From Pseudobutyrivibrio xylanivorans (lineage in GTDB: Bacteria > Bacillota > Clostridia > Lachnospirales > Lachnospiraceae), in assembly GCF_010906925.1 (NCBI RefSeq), contig NZ_VTVE01000001.1:124001-188000 (forward strand): a DNA stretch of 64,000 nt. The letters run 5' to 3'. Under the pieces are notes generated by a model. That model had not been told where the DNA came from. It saw only the letters and a program-made list of their open reading frames with translations, and ran no database searches. The first letter of the stretch is position 1; each line of letters starts with the position of its first letter. Made by a program: the position numbers and the translations under genes. Of the stretch, positions 29,724 through 39,060 are shown in pieces.

Positions 29724-31021
29724 TGTTATTTACAGAAAACATCCTCGTGGCGTTAGCAGGACTTAAGGCAAACATAATGCGCTCCCTGCTTACAATGCTT
29801 GGTATTATTATCGGTATTGCATCAGTTATTGCAATCATGACAGTTGGTAACTCAATCACAATCATGGTCAACCAGACAATGCAGGATTTGGGAGCCAATA
29901 ACTTGCAGATGGCTGTAATGCAAAAGTCTCAGGAAAAAGAATCCACGGATACAGGCATGAACTATGGTGAAGGCTATGTGAGAGAAATGACTGATTCAGA
30001 TTTGATTTCTCAAGAAATGCTTGATGATTTTACAACTGAGTACAAGGATAATGTTCAGTATATAATGCTCCAAGAGACTATTACAGGAAGCTGGGAGCCA
30101 GGCAAAGTTTCCAAGGGAAATAAAGATGCCAAAGTAAATCTACTGGGACTTAATGCAGATGCCCTTAAGTTCAAGAAATTGGACATGATTGCAGGTCGTC
30201 AGTTTATCGGTCATGACTACAAAGAGGCAAAAAAGACCTGTATCGTTTCCGACAAGCTTGTTGATAGATTGTATAAGGGTGACTATGATTCCGTCATCGG
30301 AAAAGAAATTGAAGTAACTGCAAATGGCACTTATTATAAATATTATGTTGTAGGTGTATATAAATATGTTCAGGAAAGTTTATCTTTTGGTGTTTCTGAC
30401 AATCCTACAACAGATCTTTACATCCCTTATGATACAGCTAGAATCGCTACACACAAACAGAATAAGGGAATTGACTATTGCAACATTGTTACTACAATTG
30501 ACACCAACAATGATGAGTTCGCAGCACAGGTTAGAGACTTCTTTAATGTGAAATATTATGCTAGAAATGATGCCTACGAAGTAGCTTGTGTTAGTATGGC
30601 ATCAATGATGGATTCCATGAACAGTATGATTAGCATGATTCAGCTGGCACTTACAGTTATTGCAGCCATCTCCCTTTTAGTAGGTGGTATTGGTGTTATG
30701 AACATCATGATTGTATCAATCACAGAGCGTACCAAGGAAATAGGTACTCGAAAAGCACTTGGTGCAACAAATGGTTCCATTCGTCTACAATTTATTACCG
30801 AATCTGTGGTAATATGTTTAATAGGTGGAGCTATAGGAATGTTAGCTGGTGTTGGCCTTGGAACATTTGCTGTTAAGATGATGGGATACGAGGCAGCAGT
30901 TTCAGTAGAGAGTATCATACTCGCTGTTGGAGTCTCAATGGCTGTTGGTGTATTCTTCGGATATTACCCAGCTAATAAGGCAGCAAAGCTCAATCCTATT
31001 GATGCATTGCGCTACGAGTAA
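29723..31021 (+). CDS. ABC transporter permease, MacB/FtsX family
   Basis: A 432-residue permease. It has an N-terminal helix (ANIMRSLLTMLGIIIGIASVIAIMTVG), a large extracytoplasmic domain (about 50-300), then three helices. The conserved NIMIVSITERTKEIGTRKALGA lies between the last helices, and ANKAAKLNPIDALRYE ends the protein, both hallmarks of MacB/LolC. With the two genes upstream it forms a tripartite-like export pump. ATG 29723 is used because it overlaps the ATPase stop. Confidence 0.93.
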   Translation: MLFTENILVALAGLKANIMRSLLTMLGIIIGIASVIAIMTVGNSITIMVNQTMQDLGANNLQMAVMQKSQEKESTDTGMNYGEGYVREMTDSDLISQEMLDDFTTEYKDNVQYIMLQETITGSWEPGKVSKGNKDAKVNLLGLNADALKFKKLDMIAGRQFIGHDYKEAKKTCIVSDKLVDRLYKGDYDSVIGKEIEVTANGTYYKYYVVGVYKYVQESLSFGVSDNPTTDLYIPYDTARIATHKQNKGIDYCNIVTTIDTNNDEFAAQVRDFFNVKYYARNDAYEVACVSMASMMDSMNSMISMIQLALTVIAAISLLVGGIGVMNIMIVSITERTKEIGTRKALGATNGSIRLQFITESVVICLIGGAIGMLAGVGLGTFAVKMMGYEAAVSVESIILAVGVSMAVGVFFGYYPANKAAKLNPIDALRYE

Positions 31022-31106
31022 AAAATATGCGTGATACCTAAGATATTCATGGACGATTATAGTCATGAAATCTCATCCACCTAAACCTACGGAGAAGGAT
31101 GAATAA

Positions 31107-32606
31107 ATGGTAAAGACGCGACTTCTGAAGTTAATGGGTAAGGACTCACTTGAGGTCCTCCAAGAAATAATATGGCAATGGATTGGCCTGCTAGCACAGT
31201 TAGTGCTAGTGGGCTGTATTGCTATCACAATATCTGACGCATTCTACGGTATCACTGATTCAAATCGTATAATCAGATACCTTTTAATAGCAGCCCTTAG
31301 CATTGCATCTAGATTGATTTTCTTAAAACTATTTTATGATGCAAAAGCAAATGCAAGCAGAGCTGTTTCTGAAAAAATTCGCCGTGAAATCTACGGCAAA
31401 ATCACTAGACTTGGAAATTCATATTCCGGAATAATTACACGGGAAAAAATTGCCACCATGCTTACTGATGACATGGTCTCGGTGGAAGAATACTATAGTG
31501 TTTTTCTGCCACGAATTGGCTATGCCATTTTAGGAACTATCACCATGGCAGTTATGCTTGGGATGATAAATGCAAAGGTAATGTTTGTGCTGATATTTGC
31601 CATTTTAATAATCATTCTGTTTTTTGTTTTGGCAAAGAAATTTGAGCTTATCATTCCAGTTAAATATATTATTGTTGCCCTTGATGCATTTACTTTTATC
31701 GGAGCATATTTTGGATACAGATCAACAATCAACGAGCTTCTTGTTGGAAATATTAGACTGGAGTGGGCTCTTATTACATTCTTTTTGACACTGGAGATTT
31801 TCAAGCCTCTCAGACGTTTGGGAGAGGTTTTGGAAAATGGAATTATGGATTCCAAAAAGGTGGAAAATGTATTGGATTTTCTGAAAAAGCGGGAGCCTAA
31901 GGAAGGCAAGGAAGAGGTGTCAGAGGAGCCGGTACGAATTGTCATGGACTGCGTAAAATATAGCTATGATGGCAAGGAAGTGCTCAAGTCGGCATCACTT
32001 TTGATACCAGCTGGAAGCATCGTAGGACTGACAGGGCCAAAGGCCACAGGCAAATCTACTCTAGTGAAAATATTGACCAAGGAAAACAGAGCATACAAGG
32101 GCTCTGTAAAAATAAATGGTCGGGAGCTCAGTGGGATAAAAGAGGAGGCCTTGCTTAAGGATTTGACCTACATCACAGATGAATCCCATATTTTTAAAAG
32201 CACAGTGCGGGCTAATTTGCAGCTAGGCAACAAAAAAGTATCAGAGAAGAAAATGATAGGAGCTCTAAGCGTTGTTAATCTGTGGTCAGAGATAAAGGAA
32301 ATGGGTGGCCTTGATTTATCAATTGAGGATGACTATGTTTTGACCCTGGGACAAAAGCGGCGACTGCTTTTGGCAAGAGCCCTACTTAAGAACTCGCGAG
32401 TATATGTTTTTGACAACATAACAAGCTTTATTGATGGCACTTCAAAGGAAATAATCCGAGGCATTATTTTCAAGCTGGCAAATGATATGAAGCGTACAGT
32501 ATTTTATGTTTCAGATGAGTACGATGATGTGAGAGGAGCAGATACTGTGTACACTCTCTCAGAGGGGATGATAGACGAATATGGAAAAGACATTAAACAT
32601 AATTGA
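31107..32606 (+). CDS. Degenerate CydD-like ABC exporter subunit
   Basis: A 499-residue membrane-NBD fusion resembling CydD/CydC exporters. The membrane part (about 25-235) appears shortened: around residues 177-185 the usual intracellular loop and a helix pair are missing. The NBD keeps Walker A GPKATGKST (310-318). The signature is LTLGQ (412-416) instead of LSGGQ. Walker B ends VFDN, so the catalytic glutamate is Asn437, and the H-loop histidine position reads Ser469. Such a site can bind but hardly hydrolyse ATP. It overlaps the next gene by 26 bases. Confidence 0.8.
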   Translation: MVKTRLLKLMGKDSLEVLQEIIWQWIGLLAQLVLVGCIAITISDAFYGITDSNRIIRYLLIAALSIASRLIFLKLFYDAKANASRAVSEKIRREIYGKITRLGNSYSGIITREKIATMLTDDMVSVEEYYSVFLPRIGYAILGTITMAVMLGMINAKVMFVLIFAILIIILFFVLAKKFELIIPVKYIIVALDAFTFIGAYFGYRSTINELLVGNIRLEWALITFFLTLEIFKPLRRLGEVLENGIMDSKKVENVLDFLKKREPKEGKEEVSEEPVRIVMDCVKYSYDGKEVLKSASLLIPAGSIVGLTGPKATGKSTLVKILTKENRAYKGSVKINGRELSGIKEEALLKDLTYITDESHIFKSTVRANLQLGNKKVSEKKMIGALSVVNLWSEIKEMGGLDLSIEDDYVLTLGQKRRLLLARALLKNSRVYVFDNITSFIDGTSKEIIRGIIFKLANDMKRTVFYVSDEYDDVRGADTVYTLSEGMIDEYGKDIKHN

Positions 32607-33294
32607 TATAATACTTGGAGTGATTGTACATCTCTCGGTGGTATTCGCTGCTTTTATAGGGGCGGAGGATATCTATATTGCGGTAAATGGAGTTAGGGAA
32701 CCAGGCAATTTGCGACAGCTCCCATTGGGACTTAGCCTATTTGCGCTTGTGGTTGTGTTGAGGGTTGTCTGCGGCTTTTTCCAGGCTATTTGTAGCCGCT
32801 ACATAGAAAAAAGAAACAATGCAGCAATCTGTATTACATTTTCCATCATAATGACAGCATTGCTTGCTATAGAGCATCCTGTAGTAGGGATTATCTGCGC
32901 CATCGCATACGTAACAATCGGTGGTATGATTCCAGTTTCCAATGCTATGAACATCGAGAAATTAAAGGAATCCTATCAAGAGGTGCGAGAAGAGGGCAAT
33001 GACTTTATTGCAGATGTGGCATACGGAATAGATGAGGTCCTTCAGTATGGAAGAGGCCAGGATACTATTGTTGATATAGGCAAGCGCTCCATGGATGCAG
33101 CTGATGCCAAGCAAAAATTGCTTGACCATGAAAAAAGTAAGCAGCAGCTTTTAGCATTAGCTAGATCCGTATTTACGGTAATTATTCTTTTTCTTCTACT
33201 TTTCTTATATAGCCGCGGCAAGATGAGCATGGAAGATTTATTCATTGTTTGCGCCGGAGCGGTTTTTTCTTTCAGAGAATGTAACCTCGATTAA
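32581..33294 (+). pseudogene. CydC-like ABC exporter membrane domain lacking its NBD
   Basis: These 237 residues correspond to the membrane domain of a half-transporter: helices near 8-28, 45-70, 80-115 and 195-220, and the loop EEGNDFIADVAYGIDEVLQYGRG typical of CydC-like proteins. The frame ends abruptly at FSFRECNLD, where the sixth helix and the NBD should follow; no NBD sequence is found before the next gene at 33453. It is the likely partner of the degenerate subunit upstream. It is best seen as a truncated remnant, though a short accessory protein cannot be excluded. Confidence 0.65.
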
Positions 33295-33452
33295 AAGATA
33301 ATGAGGATTATAAATTAATAGTTGCGGATGCATAACCTTTTGTTGATGGCTCTCCTTTTTTGATTAAGGTAAAATTAAGTTACTTAATGATAATTTTTTA
33401 ACAATAAGCTGGCAAAATGATGTTGTTAAAAAGAAAAAAAGGAGGATATTTA

Positions 33453-35444
33453 ATGAAATACCAGGGACTTTTTGAGCCAATTACTATTGGTAAACTGGAA
33501 ATCAAAAACCGCTACGCCATGGCACCTATGGGACCTCTCGGTCTCGGCGATTGCGAAGGCGGATGGAATGAAAGAGGTATCGAGTACTACACAAGACGTG
33601 CAAAGGGTGGTATCGGTCTTATCATCACAGGTGTAACTTTCTCTGATACAGAGGTTGAGAAGCCTTCATTCCCTAACACACCAAACTCTACTTACAATCC
33701 AGTACAGTTTGTAAGAACTAGCCGTGAGATGACAGAGCGTGTACATGCATACGGTTCAAAGATTTTCTTACAGATGTCAGGTGGTTTCGGTCGTGTTACT
33801 ATCCCTACAAACCTTGGTGAGTTCCCACCAGTTTCTGCATCTCCAATTCCACACAGATGGCTTGACAAGACTTGCCGTCCACTTACAAAGGAAGAGATTC
33901 GCGGAATCGTAGAGAGCTTTGGTAAGGGCGCTTATAACGCTAAGCGTGCAGGTTTTGATGGTGTTGAAATTCACGCTGTTCACGAGGGTTACCTTATTGA
34001 TCAGTTTGCTATTTCATTCTTTAACCAGCGTACAGATGAGTACGGTGGATCACTTGAGAACAGACTTAGATTTGCTAAGGAAATTCGTGAGGAAATCGCT
34101 AAGACTTGCGGATGGGACTTCCCAGTTGCAATGAGATTCTCACTTAAGTCAATGGTTAAGGACTTCCGTGAGGGAGCACTTCCAGGAGAAGAATTCGAAG
34201 AGAAGGGCCGTGATATCGAAGAAGGTATCGAGGCTGCTAAGCTTCTTGAGAAGTACGGCTACGACGCCCTTGATGTTGATGCTGGTACATACGATGCTTG
34301 GTGGTGGAATCACCCACCAATGTATATGGAGAAGGCTCCATACAAGGAATTCGCTAAGATTACAAAGGAGCACGTAAACATCCCTGTAATCATGGCTGGT
34401 CGTGTAGACAATCCAGATACAGCTATCGACTGCCTCAACAACGACATCTGCGACATGATTTCACTTGGTCGTCCTACACTTGCAGATCCAGATATCGTTA
34501 ACAAGATTCGTCGCAACGAGCTTAGCCAGATTCGTCCATGTATCAGCTGCCAGGAAGGCTGTATGGGACGTATCCAGACATACTCACTTATCAACTGTGC
34601 AGTTAACCCACAGTGTGGTAAGGAAAAGCTCAATGCATTTAACCCAATTTGCAAGAAGAAGAAAGTTCTCGTTGTAGGTGGCGGTGTTGCAGGATGTGAG
34701 GCAGCACGTGTACTTGCAGAGAGAGGCCACGAGCCAGTTTTATTTGAGGCTACAGGCAGACTTGGTGGTAACCTTATCCCAGGTGGCGCTCCAGCATTCA
34801 AGGAAGACGACATCGCACTTGCTAAGTGGTACGAGGATGAGATGACACGTCTTGGTGTTGAGGTTCACCTTAATACAAAGGCTACAGAGAAGGAAATTCT
34901 CGACAAGCAGTATGATGCAGTTATTCTTGCAACAGGTTCACGTCCAAAGATGTTCTCTCTTGGTGACGATGACAAGGTATACTCAGCAGAGCAGGTACTT
35001 CTCGGCGAGAAGGACCCAGGCAACAATGTAGTAGTTGTTGGTGGTGGTCTCGTAGGTTGCGAGCTTGCACTTGATCTTGCACAGAAGGGTAAGAACTGCA
35101 CAATCGTTGAAGCCCTCGACAAGCTTATGGCAGTTAACGGTCCTATTTGCTCAGCAAACAAGGAAATGCTTGAGAAGCTTATCCCATTCAACGGAATCGA
35201 CGTTGTTACAAGCGCTAAGGTTACAGAGTACAAGGACGGCGTCCTTAAGGCAGCTGTTGCTGATGGCACAAAGGAAATCAAGGCAGACAGCGTAGTTCTT
35301 TGCGTTGGTTACGCTAGCGAGAACACTCTCTACAACCAGTACAAGAACGACGTAGATGAAATCTATCTTCTCGGTGATGCTAGACAGGTATCAAACATCA
35401 TGTACGGTATCTGGGATGCATTCGAGGTAGCAAACAACATTTAA
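33453..35444 (+). CDS. NADH:flavin oxidoreductase, 2-enoate reductase / 2,4-dienoyl-CoA reductase family
   Basis: A 663-residue multidomain oxidoreductase. The N-terminal TIM barrel of the old-yellow-enzyme type (about 1-350) binds FMN. The [4Fe-4S] motif is C363-x2-C366-x3-C370-x11-C382. Two Rossmann folds follow, VVGGGVAGCEAARVLAERG (FAD) and VVGGGLVGCELALDLAQKG (NADH). The architecture fits enoate reductases and BaiCD/BaiH-like enzymes that reduce activated C=C bonds; the substrate cannot be told. Start ATG 33453 follows AAAGGAGG. The gene is monocistronic, and the divergently unrelated LysR gene downstream may regulate it. Confidence 0.9.
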   Translation: MKYQGLFEPITIGKLEIKNRYAMAPMGPLGLGDCEGGWNERGIEYYTRRAKGGIGLIITGVTFSDTEVEKPSFPNTPNSTYNPVQFVRTSREMTERVHAYGSKIFLQMSGGFGRVTIPTNLGEFPPVSASPIPHRWLDKTCRPLTKEEIRGIVESFGKGAYNAKRAGFDGVEIHAVHEGYLIDQFAISFFNQRTDEYGGSLENRLRFAKEIREEIAKTCGWDFPVAMRFSLKSMVKDFREGALPGEEFEEKGRDIEEGIEAAKLLEKYGYDALDVDAGTYDAWWWNHPPMYMEKAPYKEFAKITKEHVNIPVIMAGRVDNPDTAIDCLNNDICDMISLGRPTLADPDIVNKIRRNELSQIRPCISCQEGCMGRIQTYSLINCAVNPQCGKEKLNAFNPICKKKKVLVVGGGVAGCEAARVLAERGHEPVLFEATGRLGGNLIPGGAPAFKEDDIALAKWYEDEMTRLGVEVHLNTKATEKEILDKQYDAVILATGSRPKMFSLGDDDKVYSAEQVLLGEKDPGNNVVVVGGGLVGCELALDLAQKGKNCTIVEALDKLMAVNGPICSANKEMLEKLIPFNGIDVVTSAKVTEYKDGVLKAAVADGTKEIKADSVVLCVGYASENTLYNQYKNDVDEIYLLGDARQVSNIMYGIWDAFEVANNI

Positions 35445-35479
35445 TTACTTTTTCAAACCATTTCTCTTTTTTAATATTT

Positions 35480-35514
35480 CCCGTCAGGCCCGTTGCCTGG
35501 CGGGGTTTTTTTAA
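35480..35514 (+). terminator. Terminator after the oxidoreductase, overlapping the lysR promoter
   Basis: CCCGTCAGGC / GCCTGGCGGGG with a CCGTT loop and a T-run. The loop and 3' arm contain the -35 element of the following gene. Confidence 0.9.
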
Positions 35515-35521
35515 CTATAAT
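35493..35521 (+). promoter_or_regulatory. lysR promoter inside the terminator, probably giving a leaderless mRNA
   Basis: TTGCCT (35493-35498), a 17-base spacer and TATAAT (35516-35521). The expected start of transcription is at about 35528-35529, which is the A of the lysR ATG. No ribosome binding site is present. Confidence 0.65.
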
Positions 35522-35528
35522 TTTTATT

Positions 35529-36386
35529 ATGAATACACGAAATTTCAAATGCTTTCAAACTGTATATGAGGAGAGAAATCTTCAGGTGGCAGCCAGCAAG
35601 TTATTTCTTTCTCCACAGGGCTTGAGCAAGATGATAAAGTCTATGGAGGAAGAGTGCGGTACGCCACTTTTTGCTCGTACCAAGGATGGATTTGTGCCTA
35701 CAGAGAGCGGCATCGTCTTCTACGAAAAATCCAAGCACATCTCCAAGGAAATCAACGAGATGTTTTCAGCCATTGAAGCAGCTAGCTCAAAGGAAAAGCG
35801 TTTTAAAGTAGGTTTTGCAGCAGGTACCATCCGAGCCATCGACATCCCTGTTGTAAATCATTTCATGAAATCCAACCCGGAAATCGTGGGAATATGGGAC
35901 GAGCAGGAAAATGAAAAAGTCCTGAAAAAGGTCCTGTCGGAGGAAATCAACTGCGGCCTAGTAGTTGGCAAGGTAGAGGCGCCAGGTCTAGTGGCTCAGC
36001 TCATCAAATCTGTAGACATCGTACTATACGTCTACAATGGACACCGCCTCTGGAACGAAAATAGTGTAAGCATAATGGACATAAAGGACGAGCCTCTCAT
36101 CTCAATGAACAAAAACTACCGCATCTACCACGATGTAATCAACGCCTGCCACATGAATGGATTCAACCCTGAAATCATTGCACACGTTGGCGACGGCGTT
36201 ACCATCCGCAGCCTAGTCAAAAACAAAGTAGGCATCGGAATCGCCCCTCGCTTCTTTGACGACAGCGACGAGCTTAGGGCCGTGTCCATCAAAGACGCCT
36301 ACACCTGGGACGTCTACGGAGTCTACCTGGAGCGCTCAGCCGATGCCCAAATCGCCAAGCGCTTCCTCCAGGAGATTACCACCTGA
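35529..36386 (+). CDS. LysR-family transcriptional regulator
   Basis: A 285-residue regulator: winged HTH at residues 1-60 (FKCFQTVYEERNLQVAASKLFLSPQGLSKMIKSME) and a periplasmic-binding-like sensor domain from about 88 (FKVGFAAGTIRAIDIP). Start ATG 35529 has no ribosome binding site, but the -10 box ends 8 bases before it, so a leaderless message is likely. Codon usage shifts toward C-ending codons in the last third, unlike the neighbours. The stop codon forms the outer end of a giant inverted repeat. Confidence 0.88.
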   Translation: MNTRNFKCFQTVYEERNLQVAASKLFLSPQGLSKMIKSMEEECGTPLFARTKDGFVPTESGIVFYEKSKHISKEINEMFSAIEAASSKEKRFKVGFAAGTIRAIDIPVVNHFMKSNPEIVGIWDEQENEKVLKKVLSEEINCGLVVGKVEAPGLVAQLIKSVDIVLYVYNGHRLWNENSVSIMDIKDEPLISMNKNYRIYHDVINACHMNGFNPEIIAHVGDGVTIRSLVKNKVGIGIAPRFFDDSDELRAVSIKDAYTWDVYGVYLERSADAQIAKRFLQEITT

Positions 36387-37010
36387 CCCTGCCCCAGGCA
36401 CATAGCTAATAGGCCCCTGGCCCCATGTGGTTGCAAAGGCCCTTGGGATATCGATTCAGCGAATATTTGTAGTTTTTCTTCACGTCAAAAATTGGTAACA
36501 GCCACGTGTCTTTCTAAGAATGAACTGTTTTCAAAAATGTAGCTTTGCTGTGTGGACACCTATTTAGTATCAATGGCAGTTTTACAAAATGATTCTAAAG
36601 AGGGTGTTATGGGCTCATGATACATTCACTAAGAAAAATTAAAAAAAGAGTTTTGTATATATTGGCGCCGTGCTCCATGCAACGTCCTGTTGCTTACGCA
36701 CTCTCGCCGCCGTCCGTGGCGGCTCGTGCCAATATATTACAAAACTCTTTTTTATTTTTCTAAGCTCATTCCAAAATCGCCCATAACACCCTCAGAACCA
36801 TTTTTAAACTGCCATCAACGTGCACTGGGTGTCCACACATAAGCTACTTTTTTGAAAACTGTAAAGGCTTGAGAAAGACACGTGAAATGTCTGGTGTCAA
36901 TTTGCGTGTAGAAAAACCAAATATTCATGCTGTGATATCCCAAGGGCCTTTTGCAACCATATGAGGGGCCAGGGGCCATTAAATATACAAGGCCTGGGGC
37001 CGGGTCAGTC
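36384..37010. repeat. Giant imperfect inverted repeat between two convergent genes
   Basis: Two arms of about 283 bases (36384-36666 and 36728-37010) are inverted copies of each other around a 61-base centre. Blocks shared in order from the outside are TGACCC and GCCCCAGGC, GGCCCCTGGCCCC, TGGTTGCAAA, AGGCCCTTGGGATATC, GAATATTTG, CACGTGTCTTTCT, AGTTTTCAAAAA, GTAGCTT, TGTGTGGACACC, ATGGCAGTTT, GGGTGTTATGGGC, GAGTTTTGTA and TATATTGGC. The outer TGA on each side is the stop codon of lysR and of the converging radical SAM gene. The centre holds two GC hairpins, GCAAC-GTCCT-GTTGC and GCCGCC-GTCCGT-GGCGGC. No coding sequence is seen in it. Confidence 0.92.
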
Positions 37011-37910
37011 GGGCAGGGAGGCGAGGAAGCGGGTCATGGTGTTGAGGACCAGCTTTTTGTTGGCGCTCCAGGTAGGTGCTATGAGGAGGCGCTTTGGGCC
37101 GTCCCCGGTGAGGCGGTGGATGACAGTCTCGGGTGGCAGAGCCTTGAGACATTGGCCTACGAGACTGCAGTATTCGTCTAGGGTAAATACGTGGAATGGC
37201 TGGGATTCATACATGTCCGCAAGCCTTGTGCCACGTAGGATGTGGAGTAGTTGAAGCTTGATTCCAAATAGGGTGGGGGTCAGGTCAGCAAGGTATTTTA
37301 CGGATTCAAGCATCTGAGATTCAGTCTCCCCAGGGAGACCGAGGATAAGGTGGACCACTACCTTGAGGCCTGCGTCAGTGAGGCGCTTGTAGGCGTCGTC
37401 GAATACAGATAGTGGGTAGCCTCTATTGATTAAAGTGGCGGTGGACTCATGGATGGTCTGAAGACCAAGCTCCACCCACACTTCCTTAGTCTGGTTCAGC
37501 TCAGAGAGGAACTGGATCATGGAGTCAGATAGACAGTCAGGACGAGTTCCGATTGATAGGCCTACGATTTCTGGTCGGCTTAGGACTTTTGCAAATAAAT
37601 CCTGCAAGTAATCCTCATCACCATAGGTGTTGGTGAAGGACTGGAAGTAGGCAATGTACTTGCGCTCGGCTGGTGGAATTTTGCTGGAGATTTTGCTATC
37701 TACAAGGGCTCTAGCTTGGTTGATTTGTGAATCAATATCGTCGCCTTTTGCTGCAAAATCGCCGGAACCGCCCTCGGAACAGAAAATGCATCCGCCGTAG
37801 CTGATGGTACCGTCTCTGTTGGGGCAGGTGCATCCACTTGTCAGTGAAAGTTTGTAAACTTTCGTATTATATTTTTCTTTTAGATAATCAGATAAGCTTG
37901 TGTAATTCAT
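37005..37910 (-). CDS. Radical SAM protein, TIGR01212 (YhcC-like) family
   Basis: A 301-residue radical SAM enzyme. The cluster ligands are in CTCPNRDGTISYGGCIFC, with C29, C41 and C44 in the long-spaced motif typical of this family. YIAYFQSFTNTYGD and GLSIGTRPDCL are the conserved barrel segments. It belongs to a group related to tRNA-modifying and Elp3-like enzymes, with no firm function known to me. The C-terminus may act in RNA binding. It is transcribed alone toward lysR, and its stop codon is the right end of the giant inverted repeat. Confidence 0.88.
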   Translation of the reverse strand: MNYTSLSDYLKEKYNTKVYKLSLTSGCTCPNRDGTISYGGCIFCSEGGSGDFAAKGDDIDSQINQARALVDSKISSKIPPAERKYIAYFQSFTNTYGDEDYLQDLFAKVLSRPEIVGLSIGTRPDCLSDSMIQFLSELNQTKEVWVELGLQTIHESTATLINRGYPLSVFDDAYKRLTDAGLKVVVHLILGLPGETESQMLESVKYLADLTPTLFGIKLQLLHILRGTRLADMYESQPFHVFTLDEYCSLVGQCLKALPPETVIHRLTGDGPKRLLIAPTWSANKKLVLNTMTRFLASLPD

Positions 37911-38135
37911 GTTTCTATTTTATAGCATAGAAAGAATTATTTCACGGAAAATCGTTTTTGCATTTCTTCTTTCAATTAAGTATACGATTCCCTAAATAGC
38001 ATACAATTCTTTGATTTTTTAACAGTATAATCATATAATTGAATACACAAAAATGCTTTAATATTTCTATGCGGATATGAGGTCAAAAAAAGCCCTTAGA
38101 ATAGAGATTTAGCAACGAGAGAATGGGGAATGTTT

Positions 38136-39014
38136 ATGAAGAAGAAAGTATTAATTTTTATCATTAGTATATTGTTGATTTTGGTTGGATTCTTTCTGTA
38201 TCCATCCTTTAAAACTGCGGGTCTAAAAGAGACTGACAGCCAATATCTAGCTGAGGTGGAAACTCCCGCTGCAGTGGTAGAGGAGCCAGCTACAACAGAG
38301 GATGTGCAATCAGAAGAGCCAGCCGCCGATGAGACTGCCACAGAGGAACTAGGCACCACCAATCAAGGCAAAGTAATTGTCATTGATGCAGGTCATCAGC
38401 AAAAGGGCGACTTGTCAAAGGAGCCTATAGGACCTGGAGCAAGTGAACAAAAGGCCAAGGTAACCTATGGAAATGTTGGTGTAAAAACTGGCACGCCAGA
38501 GTATCAGCTGAATCTTGAGATTGCACTTAAGCTGCAGACAGAGCTAGAGGCCAGAGGCTACACAGTCATCATGTGCAGAACAGATAATGATGTGAATATA
38601 AGTAATAGCGAGAGAGCAGCCATTGCCAATGAGGCAAATGCAGATGCCTTTATCAGAATCCATTGCAACGGATATGACAGCTCTAGTGTCCATGGAGCTA
38701 TGACCATGTGCCAGACGCCGAATAATCCATATAATGGCAATCGCTATGAGGAAAGCCGTCTGCTTTCAGAATGTGTACTTGATTATCTTGTGGATGAAAC
38801 AGGATGTAAGAAACAAAACATTTTCGAGGATGATTCAATGAGTGGAATCAACTGGAGTATGGTACCAGTTACAATAGTGGAGGTGGGATATTTATCCAAC
38901 CCAGATGAGGAAGCAAAACTTGTGACAGATGATTATCAGCAAAAGATTGCAGTGGGAATTGCAAATGGAGTTGATGCATATATAGCAGAAAGGGCAGAAA
39001 CAGAGGCCCAGTAG
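38136..39014 (+). CDS. N-acetylmuramoyl-L-alanine amidase (Amidase_3)
   Basis: A 292-residue surface enzyme with an N-terminal membrane anchor (KKKVLIFIISILLILVGFFLY). An acidic low-complexity linker (about 40-80) follows, then an Amidase_3 domain. Zinc and catalytic residues are seen in VIVIDAGHQ, FIRIHCNG and TIVEVGYLSN. It cleaves the amide bond between N-acetylmuramic acid and the stem peptide. Start ATG 38136 is placed after GGGGA; ATG 38130 is two codons upstream. A bidirectional terminator follows. Confidence 0.9.
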   Translation: MKKKVLIFIISILLILVGFFLYPSFKTAGLKETDSQYLAEVETPAAVVEEPATTEDVQSEEPAADETATEELGTTNQGKVIVIDAGHQQKGDLSKEPIGPGASEQKAKVTYGNVGVKTGTPEYQLNLEIALKLQTELEARGYTVIMCRTDNDVNISNSERAAIANEANADAFIRIHCNGYDSSSVHGAMTMCQTPNNPYNGNRYEESRLLSECVLDYLVDETGCKKQNIFEDDSMSGINWSMVPVTIVEVGYLSNPDEEAKLVTDDYQQKIAVGIANGVDAYIAERAETEAQ

Positions 39015-39030
39015 AAAAGCAACGCATTAA

Positions 39031-39060
39031 AAATAGAGCCAAGGCGGCTCTATTTTTTTA
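39031..39060. terminator. Bidirectional terminator between the amidase and minus-strand genes
   Basis: AAATAGAGCC / GGCTCTATTT with T-runs on both strands. It contains the stop codon of the minus-strand gene. Confidence 0.88.

Noticed and set aside
36387-37004. Large ornate RNA such as GOLLD, ROOL or OLE
   Set aside because: The length is similar, but the element is one long two-armed palindrome rather than a multibranched fold, and I cannot match conserved blocks of those families.
36951-37254. Short plus-strand ORFs over the giant palindrome's right arm and the radical SAM gene
   Set aside because: They are shadows of the minus-strand gene and of the GC-rich arm, and have no ribosome binding site.
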